Shown: in pieces, positions 54,627 through 64,000 of the stretch | Layout: every line of letters begins with the position of its first letter | How positions within the stretch are numbered: the stretch's first letter is position 1 | Assembly: GCF_900119315.1 (NCBI RefSeq) | Contig: NZ_LT827010.1 | Coordinates: 7,620,001-7,684,000 of the forward strand | Direction of reading: 5' to 3' | From: Actinoplanes sp. SE50/110 | GTDB taxonomy: Bacteria > Actinomycetota > Actinomycetes > Mycobacteriales > Micromonosporaceae | DNA: 64,000 nucleotides | The notes under the pieces: generated by a model | Database searches by the model: none | What the model was told of the DNA's origin: nothing | What the model saw: only the letters and a program-made list of their open reading frames with translations | Translations under genes and position numbers: made by a program

Positions 54627-54855
54627 CGTCCAGCCTGGTCCGCTCCCCGCCCGGGGCCACTCCCCCGTCCTCGATCCGACACGCCCGCTCCGGATCCGCT
54701 GCCCCCTCCCGGCCGCGCTCCACTTCCCGAGCCGATTGCGGCGGTACGTCGGCAAGCTCCGGCCGCCGCGCGCCGATTCCGCCCGGGTCCGGGCATGCGA
54801 CGAGGCGCACCCGGAAGGGGCACGCCTCGCGCCGTGTCACCGATGACGGTCCGGG

Positions 54856-55617
54856 TCAGGTGCCGGTGCCGGTGGTGCCGCCCTGCCCGGTCCGCCCTTG
54901 CTGAGTGGTCCCGTTCTGCGCGGTCCCACCCTGCCCGGCGCCGCCCTGCCCAATGCCGCCCTGCCCAGCGCCGCCCTGCCCGATGCCGCCCTGCCCGGTG
55001 GTCCCGTCCTGGGTGGTGCCGTTCTGGTCCATCCCGCCGAAGCCGCCGCCTCCACCGGGGAACCCACCGCGCCCGCCCGGCCCGCCCTGCTGAGAACTCG
55101 CCGGGGTCGACGATCCGCCGACCGCGGACATGATCCCGGCGGTGATGCCGGAGCTGGCCACCGCGGTGGCCAGGACGGCGGCGATCAGGATCGTCTTCGG
55201 GCTGCGCGGCTTCCTCCCCGCCACGGCCACCGGCGCCCACGATCCGGGCGGCGGCACGGCGCCCGGCGGGACGGCCTGCGGGCTCATCGGGATCTCGGCG
55301 GCCGGAGTCCCGGCGGACACGGGGCCCGTCACCGGCCCGCCAGCGGACGGAGAGCCGGCGGACGAAGTCCCGGCGGACACGGGGCCCGTCGCCGGCCCGC
55401 CAGCGGACGGAGAGCCGGCGGACGAAGTCCCGGCGACCTCCAGGATCTGGCCGGTGCGGGTCCATTCCGGGGCGGTCGGCACGGTCTCGGCGGCCGGCCC
55501 CGCGGCTGCCGGAGCGGCGGCCCCGGACCATGGGTCGCGGGCCGGGAGGGTGGTCACCGCACCGGCCGGGAAGAGGTTCGGCGCGGTGGGAAGGTCGGCT
55601 TCTTCGTTGCTGCTCAT
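54856..55617 (-). CDS. Single-pass membrane protein with Gly/Gln-rich tail
   Basis: A 253-aa low-complexity protein. Residues 1-145 are Pro/Ala/Gly-rich and cytoplasmic with a duplicated 20-residue unit (AGTSSAGSPSAGGP...). One membrane helix (TILIAAVLATAVASSGITAG) follows, then a Gly-rich tail with repeated GQGGIGQGGAGQGG. The N-terminal plan resembles actinobacterial HtrA-type proteins without the protease domain. It is divergent from the HtrA-like gene. ATG 55617 has GGAGTC upstream. Codon periodicity supports a real gene, but function cannot be inferred. Confidence 0.6.
   Translation of the reverse strand: MSSNEEADLPTAPNLFPAGAVTTLPARDPWSGAAAPAAAGPAAETVPTAPEWTRTGQILEVAGTSSAGSPSAGGPATGPVSAGTSSAGSPSAGGPVTGPVSAGTPAAEIPMSPQAVPPGAVPPPGSWAPVAVAGRKPRSPKTILIAAVLATAVASSGITAGIMSAVGGSSTPASSQQGGPGGRGGFPGGGGGFGGMDQNGTTQDGTTGQGGIGQGGAGQGGIGQGGAGQGGTAQNGTTQQGRTGQGGTTGTGT
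55307..55435. repeat. 60-bp tandem repeat, about 2.15 copies
   Basis: Units 55307-55366 and 55367-55426 differ at one base and are followed by the first 9 bases of a third. They lie in the cytoplasmic part of the Gly-rich membrane protein and keep the frame, so length variation between strains is likely. Confidence 0.8.
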
Positions 55618-55913
55618 TGCGGCGACTCCTTGGGCTCGTCCGATGAGGAGATCGTCGCCGGCCTGGATGTGAGCGGGCTGTCCGTCCTGTAGGCGGTCCC
55701 TGTGGCTTCAGGTCCCGGCGCCCGGCGCGGTGGTCGGCCGATGCCGGCCGGATGCGCCGGGCAGTCTCGGGGACGAGCTGACAGCTCCCCGTTATGCCTG
55801 CTTTACGGGTTAATGGGCGATCTTGCGTACCGGAGACCATTGGCGGCCGCACGGGGAATTCCGGGAAATCGCTTGTAGCGTCAAGAAATGCTGAGTGTGG
55901 CGGTCGTGCCGTG

Positions 55914-56771
55914 ATGACCGTGCTCCGGCCGGACGGCTCCGATCCCCCGGAGCCCGCTCCGCAGGAGCCCACCCCGACCCGGCTGAGCTCGTGGAACTCG
56001 CCCGAGCGTCGCCGCAAGGCGCTGTTCGCCCTGGTCGCGCTCTGGGCCGTGGTGATCACCGCGGTGGTGTTCCTGCGCGGCGGGCCGAAAGCCACCCCGC
56101 AGGCCACCGCGCCGCAGCCGAAACCGTCCGCCTCGCCGGGACCGCTCGCGGTCTCCCAGATCTATCAGACGTTGCTGCCGTCCGTGGTGCTGATCCAGAC
56201 CACCGGCCACGACGCGAAGAAGGCGCTGGAGTCGGCCACCGGCACCGGCGTGGTCGCGAACGCGGACGGCACCGTGATGACCGCCGACCACGTGGTCGAC
56301 GGCGCCGAGACGATCAAGCTGACCTTCGCCGACGGAACCACCGCCCCGGCCAAGGTGGCGAGGAGCAACCCGAAGCTGGACATCGCCACGCTGACCCCGG
56401 CGAAGCTGCCGGACACGCTGGTGCCCGCGGTGCTCGGCGGCGGCGTCGAGGTGGGCGACCCGGTGGTGGCGATCGGCAACCCGCTCGGCCTGGTCGATTC
56501 GACGACCAGCGGCGTGGTCTCCGGGCTGGACCGCAGGCTCGACCGGGACGAGCAGGGTGACATCGCCGGGCTGATCCAGTTCGACGCCGCGGTCAACCCG
56601 GGCAACTCGGGCGGGCCGCTGGTCGACGACCAGGGTCAGGTGGTCGGGATCGTGGTCTCGCTGGCCAACCCGAGCGGGGCCGGCACCTTCATCGGCATCG
56701 GTTTCGCCGTCCCGATCGGCGCCGCGCTCGGCGGTGGCGAGCAGGGCGACGGACGAGCACCACCCCTGTAG
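55914..56771 (+). CDS. HtrA/DegP-like S1C serine protease without PDZ domain
   Basis: A 285-aa membrane-anchored protease. One helix (about 36-54) is followed by a Pro-rich spacer and a trypsin-like domain with the triad H126 (MTADHVVDG), D156 (KLDIATLT) and S232 (NPGNSGGPLV). The protein ends at FAVPIGAALGGG without a PDZ domain. It faces the outside and probably works in envelope quality control or signalling. It stops 16 nt before the MoxR gene, so it heads the MoxR operon. ATG 55914 is used; GTG 55911 is equally possible and neither has a strong ribosome site. Confidence 0.85.
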   Translation: MTVLRPDGSDPPEPAPQEPTPTRLSSWNSPERRRKALFALVALWAVVITAVVFLRGGPKATPQATAPQPKPSASPGPLAVSQIYQTLLPSVVLIQTTGHDAKKALESATGTGVVANADGTVMTADHVVDGAETIKLTFADGTTAPAKVARSNPKLDIATLTPAKLPDTLVPAVLGGGVEVGDPVVAIGNPLGLVDSTTSGVVSGLDRRLDRDEQGDIAGLIQFDAAVNPGNSGGPLVDDQGQVVGIVVSLANPSGAGTFIGIGFAVPIGAALGGGEQGDGRAPPL

Positions 56772-56787
56772 AGCGAGGACGGGACAG

Positions 56788-57780
<993 letters not shown>

Positions 57781-57783
57781 CCC

Positions 57784-58701
57784 ATGACCAGCCCACCCGA
57801 CCGGCTGCTGCGGCGCCTGGAGTGGCAGCTCGGCCGTCGCCTCGACGGGCGACTGCAGGGCGCGTACCGCACGGTGTGGCACGGCGGCGGGCTCGACTTC
57901 ACCGACCTGCGCGCCTACACGCCGGAGGACGACGTCCGGCACATCGACTGGAACGTGACCGCCCGGCTGGACGACCCGCACGTCCGGCAGTACACCGAGG
58001 ATCGCGAGCTGACCGCCTGGCTGGTGATCGACAAGTCGGCGTCGATGCGCTTCGGCGGTTACGAGGGGAAGGAGTCGGCGGCGACCGAACTCGCGGTGAG
58101 CCTGGCCCGGGTGGTGTCCCGGGGCGGCAACCGGGTCGGCGCGATCCTGTTCGACAACGCCGCGCAGCGGGTGATCCCGCCGCGCGCCGGCCGCGACCAG
58201 GTCCTGCGGATCGCCCACGAGCTGCTCAAACCGCCGGCCACGGCAGAACCGAAACGGTTCCGCAGGGCCACGGAGCCGCCCGCCGCCGGCACCGACCTGG
58301 CCGCGATGCTGCGGCTGGCCGCGACCACCACCGCCCGACGCCGCTGCCTGATCTTCGTGATGAGCGACTTCATCGGCGCGCCCGGCTGGCACCGCCCGCT
58401 CGGTCAGCTCACCCACCGGCACGAGGTGGTGGTGATCCGGGTCGTCGACCCGGCCGAACTCGTCCTGCCCGACCTGGGTGTGATCCTGGTCGAGGACGCC
58501 GAGACCGGCGAGCAGCTGCTGGTCGACACCGGCGACCCGGTGCTGCGCGGGCGGCTGGCCGATCAGGTGCGCGCCCGCGAGGCCGGACTCGCCGACGTGA
58601 TGCGCCGGGCCGGGGTGGCGAATCACCGGATCACCACGGACCAGGACCTGATGGCGGCGCTGGTCCATCTGGTGCAGGCGTCGGGAAGGGGGCGGCGGTG
58701 A
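57784..58701 (+). CDS. DUF58 protein (VWA-like fold)
   Basis: A 305-aa soluble protein. The DUF58 signature DFTDLRAYTPEDDVRHIDWN is followed by a VWA-like core beginning WLVIDKSASMRFG with a DxSxS metal site. Members act with MoxR ATPases. It starts 3 nt after the MoxR stop and its own stop overlaps the next GTG by 4 nt (GTGA), so the operon is tightly coupled. Confidence 0.9.
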   Translation: MTSPPDRLLRRLEWQLGRRLDGRLQGAYRTVWHGGGLDFTDLRAYTPEDDVRHIDWNVTARLDDPHVRQYTEDRELTAWLVIDKSASMRFGGYEGKESAATELAVSLARVVSRGGNRVGAILFDNAAQRVIPPRAGRDQVLRIAHELLKPPATAEPKRFRRATEPPAAGTDLAAMLRLAATTTARRRCLIFVMSDFIGAPGWHRPLGQLTHRHEVVVIRVVDPAELVLPDLGVILVEDAETGEQLLVDTGDPVLRGRLADQVRAREAGLADVMRRAGVANHRITTDQDLMAALVHLVQASGRGRR

Positions 58702-59666
58702 GCTTTCGGTACCCGTACCTGCTCATCGTGGCGGTCCTGCTCACCATCGGTGCCGTCGTCTTCTACGTCGGTCTGCAGAGACGCCGCGCAGCGGCGTTGA
58801 AGGCGTCCGGTTTCGGTGCGCTGATCGGCGGCGGCTTGAGACGTCACCTGCCGTACGCGTTGTTCCTCGCCGCCCTGCCCATCCTGCTCGTCGGCCTGGC
58901 CCGGCCGCAGGCGCGGGTGTCGGTGCCGCGGGTGTCCGGGACCGTGCTGCTCACCTTCGACATCTCCAACAGCATGGCCGCCACCGACGTCAGCCCCACC
59001 CGGCTGGCCGCCGCGCAGGCCGCCGCCACCGAGTTCGTCGAGGCCCAGCCGGACACGGTCGACGTCGGCGTGCTCGTCTTCGGCGACACCGCGCTGCTCA
59101 CCCAGGCGCCGACCGGCGACCACCCGGCCGCGGAAGCCGCCATCGCCCGGGTCAGACCCGGCGGCGGCACGTCGCTGGGCCAGGCCATCCTGGTCGGCCT
59201 GGGCACCATCACCGGCAAACCGGTCAGCCTGCCCAAGGACGGCGGGACGGCGGACACCAGGACGCTCGGCTACTGGCCGTCGGCCACCATGGTGATCTTC
59301 TCGGACGGCGAGAACACCGGCGGCCCGGACGTCGAAGCCGCCGCCGAGATGGCCGCCGCGGCCGGGGTGCGGATTCAGACGGTGGGCGTGGGCACCGCCC
59401 GGGGCGCCACCGTCGAGGTCGACGGCTACCACCTGAACACCGCCCTGGATGAGCGCACGCTGACCGCGGTCGCCCAGGTCACCGGTGGCGCCTATCACGC
59501 GGCCGGGGACGCCGACACGCTGAACCGGGCCACGTCGTCGATCGACCTGCGGCTGACCACGAGGAAGGAGCCGCTGGAGCTGACCGCCCCGTTCGCCGGG
59601 GCCGCGTTGCTGCTGCTGGCGCTCGGTGGGCTGCTCGGCACCCGCTGGCACGGAAGGATCATCTGA
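58698..59666 (+). CDS. VWA-domain membrane protein (BatA-like)
   Basis: A 322-aa protein with N-terminal helices (about 7-24 and 52-67), a von Willebrand A domain and a C-terminal helix (AALLLLALGGLLG). The MIDAS motif is DISNS (D88, S90, S92). It belongs to the aerotolerance-type Bat family by context. The GTG start overlaps the DUF58 stop; its own stop overlaps the next ATG as TGATG. Confidence 0.88.
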   Translation: MSFRYPYLLIVAVLLTIGAVVFYVGLQRRRAAALKASGFGALIGGGLRRHLPYALFLAALPILLVGLARPQARVSVPRVSGTVLLTFDISNSMAATDVSPTRLAAAQAAATEFVEAQPDTVDVGVLVFGDTALLTQAPTGDHPAAEAAIARVRPGGGTSLGQAILVGLGTITGKPVSLPKDGGTADTRTLGYWPSATMVIFSDGENTGGPDVEAAAEMAAAAGVRIQTVGVGTARGATVEVDGYHLNTALDERTLTAVAQVTGGAYHAAGDADTLNRATSSIDLRLTTRKEPLELTAPFAGAALLLLALGGLLGTRWHGRII

Positions 59667-60739
59667 TGTCTTTCCACTGGCCGTGGGCGCTGGCCGCACT
59701 GCTGGTCGTCCCGCTGCTACTCGTCGCCCGCTGGTGGCTGAACCGCCGCCGCAGACGCACCGCGGTCACGGTGTCCAGCGTCGCCCTGATCCGCGCCGCC
59801 CTCCCCGGCCGCTCCGACTGGCACCGCCGCATCCCGGTCGTCCTGTTCCTGGCCGGCCTGCTCGCCCTGGCCGGCGGCGTGGCCCGCCCGCAGGCGCGGG
59901 TCCCGGTGGAGTCCGACAACACGTCGATCCTGCTGGCCATCGACGTCTCCGGGTCGATGTGCAGCACGGACGTCACCCCGAACCGCCTGTCCGCCGCCGT
60001 CGACTCGGCCCGCCGATTCGTCACCTCGCAGAGCGACGGCACCAGAATCGGTCTGGTCGCCTTCTCCGGCATCGCCGGCCTGCTGGTCGCCCCCACCACC
60101 GACAGGGACGAACTGCTCGACGCCATCGACACCCTGAAAACGGCCCGCGGCACGGCGATCGGCCAGGCCATCCTCACGTCGATCGACGCCATCGCCGAGA
60201 TGAACCCGGCCGTCCCGGCCACCGGCGCCGATCTGGGCGACACCATTGCCCGCGGCGACTACGAGTCGGACACCATCGTGGTGCTCACCGACGGTTCGAA
60301 CACCACCGGCGTCGACCCGGTCACCGCCGCCCGGGAGGCCGCGGCCCGCCGGGTCCGGATCTTCACCATCGGTTTCGGAACGACCAGGCCGTCGCCGATG
60401 GTGTGCACGGCCGACCAGGTCAGCGGCGACTCGTTTCCGGGCGGCGGCGGTCTCCCGGGCGGTGGCGGCTTCGGCGGCGGCCACGGCCGGGTCCAGGAGA
60501 TCGACGAGGACGCCCTGAACCAGGTGGCCGACCTGACCGGTGGCCGCTACTTCAAGGCCCAGGACGCCGACGAGCTCAACGGCGTCCTGCACGATCTGCC
60601 GAAGGAGATCGGCCTGCACCGGGCCGACGTCGACATCAGCTTCTGGTTCGTCCTGGTCGGCGCCGTCCTCGTCGTCACCGGCCTGGCGCTGTCGCTGTGG
60701 TGGAGCCGCCCCCGCGCCAAGATCCACCTGAAGGGCTGA
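59666..60739 (+). CDS. VWA-domain membrane protein (BatA/BatB-like)
   Basis: A 357-aa paralogue of the preceding protein: N-terminal helices, a VWA domain with MIDAS DVSGS (D93, S95, S97) and a final membrane helix (FVLVGAVLVVTGLALSLWW). A Gly-rich loop (GGGGLPGGGGFGGGHG) is inserted late in the VWA domain. The two VWA proteins presumably form a complex in the membrane served by MoxR and DUF58. Confidence 0.88.
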   Translation: MSFHWPWALAALLVVPLLLVARWWLNRRRRRTAVTVSSVALIRAALPGRSDWHRRIPVVLFLAGLLALAGGVARPQARVPVESDNTSILLAIDVSGSMCSTDVTPNRLSAAVDSARRFVTSQSDGTRIGLVAFSGIAGLLVAPTTDRDELLDAIDTLKTARGTAIGQAILTSIDAIAEMNPAVPATGADLGDTIARGDYESDTIVVLTDGSNTTGVDPVTAAREAAARRVRIFTIGFGTTRPSPMVCTADQVSGDSFPGGGGLPGGGGFGGGHGRVQEIDEDALNQVADLTGGRYFKAQDADELNGVLHDLPKEIGLHRADVDISFWFVLVGAVLVVTGLALSLWWSRPRAKIHLKG

Positions 60740-60840
60740 GTGGCCCGGACGATCAACTGGCGGCGATCCGGTCGAACGGATGGCCCCCTCGCATCCGTAT
60801 CCATGCGAGATTGGCCCGCGTGTTCGAGGAGGCCCCGTTG

Positions 60841-61029
60841 ATGGAAGAAGCTTTTCTGGCGTACACCGCCGGCCACGCCGACGGCTCGGCGGGACGCCGC
60901 GACGCCCAACTGGCAGACGATCCGGAAACCGGGTCCGATTACCGCATCGGCGTCGTGGACGGCAACGTAGCCGCCTTCCAGGCCGAGCTCCTGGCCGAAG
61001 TCCGCCGCCTCCTCGGCGAGGCCCACTGA
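60841..61029 (+). CDS. Small protein of unknown function
   Basis: A 62-aa acidic protein (MEEAFLAYTAGHADGSAGRR to EVRRLLGEAH). GAGGAGG (60826-60832) lies 8 nt before ATG 60841. It begins about 100 nt after the second VWA gene in the same direction and may belong to that operon. Composition and codon periodicity are gene-like. The GHADG and DYRIGVVDGN phrases do not match a family I know. Confidence 0.6.
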   Translation: MEEAFLAYTAGHADGSAGRRDAQLADDPETGSDYRIGVVDGNVAAFQAELLAEVRRLLGEAH

Positions 61030-61042
61030 GCCCACCCCTCCC

Positions 61043-61077
61043 GCAGCGGCGCCACCCTCCCCGGGCAGCGCCGCTGC
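61043..61077. terminator. Hairpin between convergent genes
   Basis: A perfect 10-bp stem (61043-61052 with 61068-61077) with a 15-nt loop, 13 nt after the small protein stop. It may end the MoxR operon. Confidence 0.4.
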
Positions 61078-61215
61078 GCTGTCCCCGGCGCTTGCCGCCC
61101 AGCGCTCAACCCGGATCGTCCGCAGACCGCGGGACGGCGTCCCGCAGCCGCCACGAATCCTGCTTCCCGGTAGACAGGCGGGCGCTCCGGGAGGGTGCGC
61201 CCGCTGTCGGGTCGG

Positions 61216-62466
61216 TTACGCCCCGCTGACCTCGGCGAGGTAGGCCGCCGCCTTCTCCGGGTCCACGAACCAGTTCAGGAAGTCGTTCGGGTCGTTGAAG
61301 CCGGCCGCGAACCGACGGGCGATCGTCTCACTCCCGGTAGCCGCCCCCAGCAGTTGCTGCACGTGCGGCGGCAGGGGCTGCAGCATCGCGTTGGTCCAGC
61401 CGGTGACCGCCGCCCCGTGCGCCCCCCAGAAGCTTTCGAAGGTCGCGTTCATCCAGGCTTCGTCGAATGCCTCGTCGCCCCGGGCCAGGATCGCCTGCAG
61501 GTAGTGGTGGGCCGCTTTGGCCGCGGTGTTGCTGCCCTGCCCGGTGATCGGATCGTTGGCGATGACGACGTCGGCCAGCCCAAGGGCCACCCCGCCGCCC
61601 GGCAGGTGGCCGACCGGCCGGCGCACCGTGGGCGTGTACCGCCCGTGCAGAGTGGCTTTGGCGTCGGTGAGCTCGACCTTCTCCGCGCGGGCGTGCAGCC
61701 AGGGCAGGTGTTCGCGGGCCAGTTCCAGGGTGATGGCCAAATGCTGGTCGGGGGCCATCCGGCCGGGGTGGCCGGCCCAGCGGTCGAGGGGGCCGCCGGG
61801 GATCGCCTCCCAGAAGAGGATGTCGCACGGGCCGGTGTGGGTGAGGGCCGGGATGACGAACAGTTCGCCGAGGCCGGGCAGGGCGTGGAAGCCGACGTGC
61901 GGGTCGGGCCAGGCCGGGTCCGGTTCGAGACCGTGGACGTAGGCGACGGCCAGACCGCGCTGGGGGGTGGAATACGGGGAGCGCTCCGGGTCACGGTCGA
62001 ACATGGCGACCAGGTCGCCCTTGCCGGCGGCGACCACGGTCAGGTCGTAGCGGCCGAGCTGGGTGATCGCGTCCAGGTCCTGGGTGGTGACCGCGTTGTA
62101 GATCACCTCGACGCCGCGCTCCTCGGCATCCTGCAGCCAGCGGGACATCTTGATCCGCTGGTCGGTGGACTGGGCCGGGCGCTCCAGCGGGGCGTTGAAG
62201 GCCAGGGCGAGTCGGCCGCGTTCGACCGACAGCTGCGGGCGCAGGCCGTGGATGGGTGGGGTGACGTGCTCCCAGTGGTTGAGGTCGTACGCCCGTTCGG
62301 TGCCGAGGGCGAGGTCGAACATGGCCTGGGTGGAGGTGGGCCAGCCGGTGCGGATCTCGTCGGGGGTGCGGGCCGACATGAGGGTGACCTCGTAGCCTTC
62401 GGCGTGCAGGCTGAGGGCGAGTTGGAGTCCGGCCTGGCCGGCTCCGACGATCAGAATCTTGCGCAT
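61216..62466 (-). CDS. Styrene/indole monooxygenase-like FAD protein (StyA type)
   Basis: A 416-aa flavoprotein. The FAD-binding motif GAGQAGLQLALSLHAEGYEV is at the N-terminus, a second motif GRYDLTVVAAGKGDL lies near 140-155 and a third, ADVVIANDPITGQGSN, near 300. The overall pattern, including TGWPTSTQAMFD, fits StyA-type epoxidases that need a separate flavin reductase (StyB). No reductase gene is adjacent. In actinomycetes such genes often neighbour cvn conservons. GGAGG lies 9 nt before ATG 62466. Confidence 0.8.
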   Translation of the reverse strand: MRKILIVGAGQAGLQLALSLHAEGYEVTLMSARTPDEIRTGWPTSTQAMFDLALGTERAYDLNHWEHVTPPIHGLRPQLSVERGRLALAFNAPLERPAQSTDQRIKMSRWLQDAEERGVEVIYNAVTTQDLDAITQLGRYDLTVVAAGKGDLVAMFDRDPERSPYSTPQRGLAVAYVHGLEPDPAWPDPHVGFHALPGLGELFVIPALTHTGPCDILFWEAIPGGPLDRWAGHPGRMAPDQHLAITLELAREHLPWLHARAEKVELTDAKATLHGRYTPTVRRPVGHLPGGGVALGLADVVIANDPITGQGSNTAAKAAHHYLQAILARGDEAFDEAWMNATFESFWGAHGAAVTGWTNAMLQPLPPHVQQLLGAATGSETIARRFAAGFNDPNDFLNWFVDPEKAAAYLAEVSGA

Positions 62467-62482
62467 GGGGGGATGCCTCCTG

Positions 62483-63055
62483 TTACTGACGGGCTTTCTC
62501 CGTCGCGTGGTTCACCACGGCCAGCAGTGCCTGCGCGACGTTGCGGGAGCCGCGGACGTCCGCGGCGATCAGCGGGATGTGCGGGGGCAGCGTGAGCGCC
62601 TCCCGGACCTCGGCCAGGTCGTGGGTCTGCACCCCGTGGAAGAGGTTGACGCAGACGATCCATGGCACCGCGGCGTCGTTCTCGAAGTAGTTGACCGCGG
62701 CGAACGAGTTCTCCAGATGGTTGGTGTCGACCAGGACCAGGGCGCCGACCGCGCCCCGGACCAGGTCGTCCCACATCGGCCAGAACCGGGGCTGGCCCGG
62801 TGTGCCGAACAGATACAGCACAAGAGAATCGTCGACCGTGACGCGGCCGAAGTCCATGGCGACCGTGGTGGTGACCTTGTCGATACCGGGATCGAGGTGG
62901 TCGATCTGGGCGGCGGCCGCGGTCATCCACGACTCGGTGCGGATCGCCGGGATCTCCGAGATCGCCTCGACCGCGGTGGTCTTGCCGACGCCGAACCCAC
63001 CGGCGATAACGATCTTGGCAGAGTGCATCTCAGGTGAGGCGGAGGAGGCCTGCAC
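62483..63055 (-). CDS. Conservon Ras-like GTPase (CvnD type)
   Basis: A 190-aa small GTPase with P-loop GGFGVGKTT (19-27), switch segment TTTVAMDFGRV, and LYLFGTPGQPRFW as the G3 region. These prokaryotic Ras-like proteins act with Roadblock and DUF742 partners at the membrane. GTG 63055 has GGAGAG 5 nt upstream and overlaps the DUF742 gene by 26 nt; ATG 63028 is the alternative. Confidence 0.9.
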   Translation of the reverse strand: MQASSASPEMHSAKIVIAGGFGVGKTTAVEAISEIPAIRTESWMTAAAAQIDHLDPGIDKVTTTVAMDFGRVTVDDSLVLYLFGTPGQPRFWPMWDDLVRGAVGALVLVDTNHLENSFAAVNYFENDAAVPWIVCVNLFHGVQTHDLAEVREALTLPPHIPLIAADVRGSRNVAQALLAVVNHATEKARQ

Positions 63056-63380
63056 GAAGTCTCTCCAGGAGTGCTAGATCTTGCGAGGGGCGAGCGTCGT
63101 GCACCACCAGCTGATCGATTTTGAGCAGATCGCTGATCAGCAGCCGGGTCAGGCCCAGCGGCAGCCCGCAGGATGCCGACAGCTCGGCCACCGAGGATGT
63201 CCGGCGGGCCTGCTCGTAGAGGGACCGGGAGGCCGGGGTGAGGCTGGCGGCCAGCACCGGGTCGTACCGGTTTCCGGTCGACACCAGGGTGTGCATCAAC
63301 AGGGGGCTGCGGCTGCCGGTGCGGCCCCGCGCGGTCATGTACGGGCGCACCTTCCAGTGCAGTCCCGGCCTTCGGCCCAT
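63030..63380 (-). CDS. DUF742 protein (CvnC type)
   Basis: A 116-aa winged-helix-like protein of the DUF742 family. The typical RPYMTARGRT opening, SVAELSASCGLPLGLTRLL helix-turn-helix and the final LLERLRAGLLRL are present. It lies 12 nt after the Roadblock gene and overlaps the GTPase gene. Confidence 0.9.
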   Translation of the reverse strand: MGRRPGLHWKVRPYMTARGRTGSRSPLLMHTLVSTGNRYDPVLAASLTPASRSLYEQARRTSSVAELSASCGLPLGLTRLLISDLLKIDQLVVHDARPSQDLALLERLRAGLLRLT

Positions 63381-63392
63381 GGTGGCCTCCGC

Positions 63393-63836
63393 TCAGCGAA
63401 CCGGTGCGGGCAGGGTGCGCTGGTGCAGCGCGTGACGGGTCTCCGGAGTCAGGGCGTGCCCGACCGCTTGGCTGAAGGTGGTCATGGCGTACCCGAGATG
63501 TCCGATCTGGGTTTGCGGTTGGGCCGCGACCAGCAGCGCCGCGACGAACTCGCCGGCCGGGTCGTCGATCCGCAGGAACGCCAGGTGGCCGTGCGGGTAG
63601 CGGATGCTCAGGTTCTCCGGGGCGCCGAGCTGCAGCAGGCCGCCGAGCTGGCCGGTGATGCCGAGGAATCCGGCGGCGAGCGCGGCGACGCTCTCCGCGT
63701 GCTCCCGGCTCAGGTGCCCGGACGAGGCCAGTTGCAGGCCGTCGGCGGAGACCAGGACGACCGCGGTGATCGTCGGTACCTCGCGGACGAGCTGGCCGAT
63801 CAGCCAGGAGACGTCCGGTTGCTGGGTGTCAGTCAT
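63393..63836 (-). CDS. Roadblock/LC7-domain protein (CvnB type)
   Basis: A 147-aa Roadblock/LC7 protein: WLIGQLVREVPTITAVVLVS and ADGLQLASSG followed by the helical VAALAAGFLGITGQLGGLL. In conservons it acts as activator or dimerisation partner of the small GTPase. Its ATG overlaps the stop of the upstream kinase gene as ATGA (63833-63836). Confidence 0.92.
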   Translation of the reverse strand: MTDTQQPDVSWLIGQLVREVPTITAVVLVSADGLQLASSGHLSREHAESVAALAAGFLGITGQLGGLLQLGAPENLSIRYPHGHLAFLRIDDPAGEFVAALLVAAQPQTQIGHLGYAMTTFSQAVGHALTPETRHALHQRTLPAPVR

Positions 63837-64000
63837 TGCGGTCCTTCAGCTTCCATGATGCCTGGGGGGCTTTCCTGCTGGGCGCGGGCGGCGTCGACGC
63901 CGGCGTTGAACGCGGCGGCGTCGTCGTGCCAGGTGGTCTCGTGGGTGGCGGTGGAGGCCGGGGGCGGCGGCGGCAGGGTCGCGCCGTTGGCCCGGACGCT
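63833..64000 (-). CDS. C-terminal end of the conservon sensor kinase (CvnA type), partial
   Basis: The last 55 residues are in the window (SVRANGATLPPPPPASTATH to ESPPGIMEAEGPQ), a Pro-rich disordered tail as found at the C-terminus of CvnA sensor histidine kinases. The catalytic part lies beyond the right edge. The call rests mainly on gene order: kinase, Roadblock, DUF742, GTPase. Confidence 0.75.
   Translation of the reverse strand, partial: SVRANGATLPPPPPASTATHETTWHDDAAAFNAGVDAARAQQESPPGIMEAEGPQ

Noticed and set aside
54900..55020. Short GC-rich repeated units that could suggest a CRISPR array
   Set aside because: Units are about 15 bp without spacers and encode the Gly/Gln repeat of a membrane protein. 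No CRISPR array was seen anywhere in the window.

Overview
The window is chromosomal DNA of a high-GC actinomycete, most likely Actinoplanes or a close relative in the Micromonosporaceae. This rests on near-universal G/C third codon positions, TAnnnT -10 boxes placed directly before GTG/ATG starts (leaderless genes), a cvn (Roadblock/DUF742/GTPase) conservon, a SigE-type sigma factor, a Gly-Cys-Val tRNA cluster and a tight-adherence style minor pilin operon. Genus is inferred from style of genes, not from a marker.

Layout. 0.2-21.4 kb is mostly core-like: an nSTAND1/WD40 NTPase, a phosphopantetheinyl transferase, a HAD phosphatase, a 5'-truncated secreted-protein pseudogene, glycogen phosphorylase, a SigE-type sigma factor with its membrane partner, a UvrA-like ABC ATPase, three co-transcribed pilin-like genes (four Ig-like repeats on one, a ricin-type lectin region on another), a MEDS-STAS protein and a glutaryl-CoA-dehydrogenase-like enzyme.

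21.5-32.5 kb is an accessory block. It holds a frameshifted small gene, an uncharacterised 669-aa/131-aa gene pair, a 1172-bp near-perfect inverted repeat whose arms encode the same right-handed beta-helix domain (once as the extracellular end of a membrane-anchored ECF sigma factor, once as a lipoprotein), and a two-gene EACC1 + caspase/UPF1-like helicase unit that looks like a biological-conflict (anti-phage or suicide) system.

32.7-52.0 kb is a 19.3-kb island in the 3' end of tRNA-Val(GAC), bounded by a 50-bp perfect direct repeat. It contains a broken integrase, a tRNA-Arg 3' fragment (evidence of a second element), a degraded IS5-family element, a ComF-like phosphoribosyltransferase, a 2220-aa RHS polymorphic toxin with a pentapeptide-repeat protein as likely immunity, two large secreted repeat proteins, and an IS630 element plus a 349-bp remnant of it flanking a truncated immunity-like gene.

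52.0-64.0 kb returns to chromosomal backbone: three tRNAs, an astacin metalloprotease with a seven-repeat propeller and a YbaY-like partner, a Gly-rich membrane protein, an operon of HtrA-like protease, MoxR ATPase, DUF58 and two VWA membrane proteins, a styrene-monooxygenase-like flavoprotein, and a cvn conservon running off the right edge.

All calls come from reading the sequence and recalled family knowledge; no database search was run.
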